Source of the DNA: Pleurotus ostreatus/Saccharomyces cerevisiae fusant
Lineage: Eukaryota > Opisthokonta
Direction of reading: 5' to 3'
Assembly: GCA_024196135.1 (NCBI GenBank)
Contig: JAMQCK010001057.1
Coordinates: forward strand, 1-12,537
Length of the DNA stretch: 12,537 nucleotides
Every line of letters starts with the position of its first letter. The first letter of the stretch is position 1. Of this stretch, positions 8,898 to 12,537 are shown piece by piece. Position numbers and translations under genes: made by a program. Below the pieces are notes generated by a model. It was not told where the DNA came from, made no database searches, and was given only the letters and a program-made list of their open reading frames with translations.

Positions 8898-9546
8898 GCG
8901 GTGGCTCTCTGCTCGTACGGCTGGGAGGGAGGCTCATGTCGTTCGGTCAGTGCCCCCTCGTTCGTCCGTCCTACTCCCAGCATGGGTAGTAGTATGCTCT
9001 TGCACCCGTACCAGAGTATGGAGATGTCGGGTCAAGAGTAATGAAGTAAAGCTCTGACGCTTGCAGGCCGTGCAGGGAGAATAAGAAGTAAAGAAAAACA
9101 GAACTTGCTCCGGATTCAAAATCCGCTATTTATCTTGCTTCGTCTTCGAAGAGTATCTACCAACACCTACCTATCCTTGATGGACGGTGTGGCGCGTAGA
9201 TACCTGTATACACCCGTATATCTGACTTCAACGTCTAGATATTCTTGTAACTTCGTGTCGCTGATCTCAGTCAAATATACAATCGTTTCTCACCTTCCTA
9301 TCTGACGAACTGTCCGCACATGCCCAATAGGATGTCGGAAGATGGAACTCGGCTGCACTGCCAGCGAGTGAAGAACCTATACGGCCTGTGCACAGATTGG
9401 CACGCAGTGCAACGGTGCAACAGGTCGGGGAGCTCGCTGACTCAGCGAAGGCGCCGAGGTTCCTATGGGAGGTGGCATATATACCTGGGTGGTATTATTG
9501 GCACAGGAGACATCGCTCTATTCCACAATACTCCTTCCCCCTACCC
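8898..9546. other. Intergenic region between the viroplasmin-domain gene and the next plus-strand gene
   Basis: About 650 bp without a convincing gene. The first 145 bases may contain a last short exon of the upstream gene (8981-9041) if an intron at 8894-8980 is used. The stretch 9100-9310 is relatively AT-rich and has no coding character. The end carries the promoter of the gene starting at 9547. Confidence 0.7.
9478..9483 (+). promoter_or_regulatory. TATA-like element upstream of the gene at 9547
   Basis: The string CATATATACC places TATATA about 64 bases before the chosen ATG. The spacing fits a TATA box followed by a short 5' UTR, and it supports starting translation at 9547 rather than at an upstream in-frame start at 9388. 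No transcript evidence is available. Confidence 0.45.
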
Positions 9547-11005
9547 ATGGCCCACGAGACCCACGCACCCGCATACTCGCAGAGCGAAGAGGAGGCAGCG
9601 AACGGCGTCCAGGTCGAGCGCGACTCGCAGTTTCTCATCGACAACTTCCTTCCCTCCGCCACTGATGCTGCATCTCCCAAGAGTGGGCTCCCGCTACCGT
9701 TCTGCTTGCCGCAAGTTGTGGCTGGGGAGGGCACGCCCTTCGCGCGTGGTTATAGTGAGGTTCTGCGGGAGACGGTCAATCTGTCCATGGAGGAATTTGT
9801 TGCCTTCGTGGACGGGTTGAATGTCGCGACTGCTGCGAGTCCTCCGCTGAGGTGAGACAAGGCCAGGATATCGCGGATGGTTTACTAACGTATGCCAGGG
9901 TAGTGCATATGGTCGGTCAGGCTATCGCATATGTGTAAGTAGAACCCACTTATGCAAGCGCTGGCAGCAAGCTGAGCTACACCACTCACCCTCCAGCCCC
10001 TACCACTGGTTCATCATCGCCGGCATCGCCCTCCAAGTCGGCGCCAAGGTCGGTATGAAAGTCATCTCCAAGACACTCACCGACCGCTACATGCGCGCCG
10101 CCAACCTGCGCATCTTCCGCCCCCGCGGCCTCGCCGCGCGCATCTGCACCACCGCGGGCGCCATGACGCTCATCGGCGTCAACCCGGACGGCGTCGGCCC
10201 GAAGAACGCGCTGCACAAGCTCGGCAGGGGCGTGGGGAAGGTGCTGCTGAAGGTGCCGCTGCCGGTGGCGGGGAGGCTCGTACATGGGGTCGCGGGGAGT
10301 GGGAGTGGGAAGGGGTCGCCGGGGGCTAGTGTGGAGAGCTTGAACCTGGCGGCGGCGGATGCGAAGGGATGGGAGATGCACGTCTTGGTGCAGCGGCGGC
10401 TGGAGGGGCTGGGCGATGCGGTGCTGCCGGTGTCGATGGATGTACCGCCACCTGCGAAGGCGAAGGGCGCGATGGAGACGATGCAGTCGTGGGGCGTCAA
10501 GTTCGACGAGGGCCAGGCGAAGCGCCGGGAGCGACGCCGCGTTGCGCGCGTGCAGAAGCTGGCGAAGGAGCAGGCGAAGAAAGCCGCAATGGACGCGGGG
10601 GACTACAGCGAAGCATCCATCTACGATCGAGTGTCGCATCAGGTGTCGGTGCGCAGGGAGCAGAATCCGTTGCTCGTTGGTTCCCTGTTGGGGCCTTCTG
10701 TGTTGGGTCCGAAGCCATACTCGCTGGAGACGAGGGTGGCGAACGCGGAGCTGAAGGATAGGTGGGAGTCGGACGAGACGCTCTGGTTGGTCATCATAGA
10801 CGCTGCCCGAGGTGAGTGCGTCGTTGTATCGCTGGACTGGGCTGACGAACGCTCGATAGACCGGGAGATCACAGGGATAGACGAAGCTGAGAATGAACAG
10901 AACGAGGAAGTCGTGACCGAGCAAGCTTGGAGGCAAGAGATGGAGCTAGAGGGGGTCGCGAAGGAGGCGGCTGCCGTCTCTGAAGTGGCAAGGCCTGTCG
11001 CATAA
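9547..11005 (+). CDS. Unrecognised fungal protein with a hydrophobic segment and basic stretch, 4 exons
   Basis: Exons 9547-9851, 9899-9934, 9997-10811 and 10860-11005 join to 433 residues; introns are 47, 62 and 48 nt. The first intron has a perfect TACTAAC branch site (9883-9889). I do not recognise a named family. The N-terminal 100 residues are soluble-looking, ending in MEEFVAFVDGLN and SPPLR. The 36-nt exon and its junctions give VVHMVGQAIAYVPYHW and then FIIAGIALQVGAKVGM, a hydrophobic stretch at about 103-133 that could be a membrane or lipid-contact helix. NLRIFRPRGLAARI follows. Residues 289-309 are strongly basic (KRRERRR, then KLAKEQAKK), and the C-terminus is Glu-rich. My memory of similar fungal hypothetical proteins with a DGLN...SPPLQV pattern followed by a PRGL motif suggests a conserved family. 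The last intron is a multiple of three without an in-frame stop, so a 449-residue unspliced form is also possible. Confidence 0.85.
10812..10859 (+). other. 48-nt in-frame intron (probable)
   Basis: GTGAGT at 10812 and a TAG acceptor ending at 10859 enclose 48 bases, with a CTGACGA branch-like string inside. Length and signals match the other introns here. Because 48 is divisible by three and there is no in-frame stop, the reading frame runs straight through. Splicing gives IIDAARDREITGID; retention adds 16 residues. Confidence 0.75.
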
Positions 11006-11249
11006 TTCAGTGGACAATTCGAGACGCACCTTCTAGTCCTTGCCATCACAATACTCTAGCACTATGCGCGTTCAACGTTGGAGCATTCATCGAGGTGCAA
11101 TATTCGATAGCATTGGAGCATTGAGCGCTAGATAAGTTACGACCGCACGTAGCGCCGAAAGGCGCTCTCGGGTCCTAAGTCTACGGCTATATAACATTGT
11201 AAGTATTTTCCTCTATGATGTATCCTCGTATATCAGGACGTACCACACG
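11006..11249. other. Convergent 3' flanks
   Basis: The plus-strand gene ending at 11005 and ATG27 on the minus strand converge across 244 bp, which must hold both 3' UTRs. I see no separate gene or strong hairpin here. Confidence 0.5.
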
Positions 11250-12357
11250 CTACACCGCGATGTACCCTCCGCGATTGGTGTACCGTGGCCGTACGCTCGA
11301 GCACAAATGCGCAACGACGTCCCTGAACATGTTCGGCACCTCCCTCCAGAAGTCGCGATGCGGTATGAGATCCATCCCAGTCGCGCCGTATGTAGAGAAG
11401 TTGTAGTATGCGCCCAAGCCGAAGTACGCGACGAGAGCCAGTCCCAACCTAGCCGGGGTTAGCGAGATGCAACGTTCGGGTAGTATAAACGACATGCATG
11501 AGGAAGAAGAATCCGACCCCGCTGCCCATGCCCTCTGATACGGGTTCATCGCCTTCAGTCGGGGTCTTGTCATCCCCCTTGTCGCCGTCCTTCTCGCCAC
11601 CGTCCGGGGGAGCGTCCTTACACGCTGCGGTGTGCTTCCACTCAACACGCAGCTCTTCGCCGTCGTATGAGGTGAATGATGGGTCTGAGGCTTCTGAAGC
11701 GCAGAGCAACGTCATCACCAGTGCTTGAGGCGTCGGGGTCGAGTTTGTGGGATGTGGGTACGAGGCGCCGTGCAGCGTCAGGGATATGCCCTCTGGTGCT
11801 GCGTACAACGTGAATTCAAGGTCGAGATACAGCCTGCGGGCGACGTACATGATAATAAGGAGTATGACGGCTCTAGGGAGGAGCTTTGAGCTACTGGCAC
11901 GACCGACACGACACGATCTTCATGGTCGGGCTTCTTGTTGATTGTGGTCAGGCATGCCCGAGTTCCTTCTGGGCACTATGCGAATATTTAGTCGTCAGCA
12001 AAGTCTGCATGTGAAGAGGATTATGGGGTGGCGCACCTGATCCCGCTCGTCCACCCCCTCCTGCTTCGGCAGCTCTCCACATATATCGAACCTCAACGTG
12101 TCCACCATCGTACTCGGGGGCAACTCTCTTGTACGCGCAATACTCTTCTCGCCTCCCAGAGGCGTAAGGTCATACTGCGTGCCCTCTGCGCGCCAGTGCG
12201 TCAGAGCCAGTCACCGCCGACCTGCAGCCATCATACCTATAGTAATCTTGCAGTCAAACGCATTGTCGTCCGCCGCTACACATGGCGCCAGGAGCAGGAC
12301 AGAGGCAAGAGCAAGCAGGCGCGATAGATTGCGTGTCGTTCTACAGCGCGCGTACAT
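11250..12357 (-). CDS. ATG27: Autophagy-related type I membrane protein Atg27, 5 exons
   Basis: In gene order the exons are 12237-12357, 12037-12185, 11849-11975, 11498-11798 and 11250-11448, giving 298 residues; introns are 51, 61, 50 and 49 nt. Atg27 cycles between Golgi, endosomes, vacuole and the Atg9 membrane pool and is needed for efficient autophagosome formation in yeast. A signal peptide (1-29, hydrophobic LLALASVLLLAPCVAA) is followed by a lumenal domain with six cysteines (36, 76, 91, 98, 165, 192), as expected for a mannose-6-phosphate-receptor-like fold. Landmarks include YDLTPLGGEKS, VDTLRFDICGELP, DQCPEGTRACL and SLTLHGASYP, with a possible glycosylation site at Asn151. A Lys/Asp/Glu-rich linker leads to one membrane helix (about 226-248), then YNFSTYGATGMDLIPHRDFW and the tail. 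The C-terminus is YIAV, a YxxPhi sorting motif like the one ending yeast Atg27. The last intron needs a GC donor to keep this conserved join. Confidence 0.93.
11449..11497 (-). other. Predicted GC-AG intron of ATG27
   Basis: Only a junction at CTCAT|GCATGT ... GGCTAG|GTTGG joins the membrane helix in frame (GFFFLM-LGLALVAYFGLG). The nearby GT (GTCGTT, four bases further on) has the wrong phase. The intron is 49 nt and has a good CTAAC branch string near its acceptor. Confidence 0.75.
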
Positions 12358-12537
12358 GGTGTGATGATGGCGGGGGCGTGCAAGTCTCAAAACGTCCCGC
12401 GGAGGCGCGCGTCCGCTGCCGGATTGGGCACTATCGCCGAAACGTCCGTGTTCGTGTCAATAAACAAAGTCCAATTTCAGGCTCGGCACAGGATATACGA
12501 TAGCTCAGCGTATGTATACAGTACAGTAGGGTAGCAG
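12358..12537 (-). promoter_or_regulatory. 5' flank of ATG27
   Basis: This 180-bp stretch precedes the ATG27 start on the minus strand. It includes a CCAAT string in gene orientation (plus 12423-12427), about 66 bases before the ATG. No TATA box is clear. Other genes beyond the window edge cannot be judged. Confidence 0.35.

Noticed and set aside
9986..10936. 316-codon open frame on the minus strand opposite the unnamed gene
   Set aside because: It is His/Arg/Leu-rich shadow sequence opposite a spliced gene whose junctions and composition are far more protein-like.
11492..11495. GT donor (GTCGTT) for the last ATG27 intron
   Set aside because: The phase is wrong: it would shift the frame and destroy the membrane helix and the conserved AYFGLGAYYN segment.

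Overview
This window looks like nuclear DNA of a filamentous basidiomycete, probably an Agaricomycete. The reasons are GC-rich coding sequence, short introns of about 46-62 nt with GT(G/A)(A/C)G(T) donors, dense packing of genes on both strands, and protein versions that read as basidiomycete. The assignment to Agaricomycetes is inference from gene style; no species marker is present. Six protein-coding genes can be reconstructed exon by exon. I see no rRNA, tRNA, CRISPR array, intact transposon or viral gene.

Layout: (1) 135-3119 (+) encodes the nucleolar DEAD-box helicase Dbp10, in 4 exons. (2) 3120-4392 has no gene but holds two diverged direct copies of a sequence block; the first copy ends in a relic of the 3' end of the neighbouring aminotransferase gene. 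(3) 4393-5837 (-) is a fold-type I PLP aminotransferase in 5 exons, including a 15-nt microexon. (4) 6083-7093 (-) is the Duo1 subunit of the DASH/Dam1 kinetochore complex, in 4 exons. (5) 7263-8897 (+) starts 169 bp away, divergently. It encodes an RNase H1 N-terminal-type (viroplasmin-like) domain followed by a long Ser/Pro-rich tail with a 27-bp in-frame minisatellite. (6) 9547-11005 (+) is an unrecognised fungal protein with one hydrophobic segment and a basic helix-like stretch, in 4 exons. (7) 11250-12357 (-) is Atg27, a type I membrane protein of autophagy, in 5 exons, one intron of which appears to be GC-AG.

The genes do not form an operon or an obvious biosynthetic cluster. They are housekeeping or conserved functions (60S ribosome assembly, amino-acid metabolism, chromosome segregation, autophagy) beside two poorly characterised proteins. 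I found no evidence of a new multi-gene system. The most interesting items are the duplicated aminotransferase 3' flank, the unusual splicing (microexon, GC-AG intron, 48-nt in-frame intron), and the viroplasmin-domain protein with its repeat tail. All exon boundaries were worked out by hand from reading frame, splice motifs and remembered family conservation, without transcript data.
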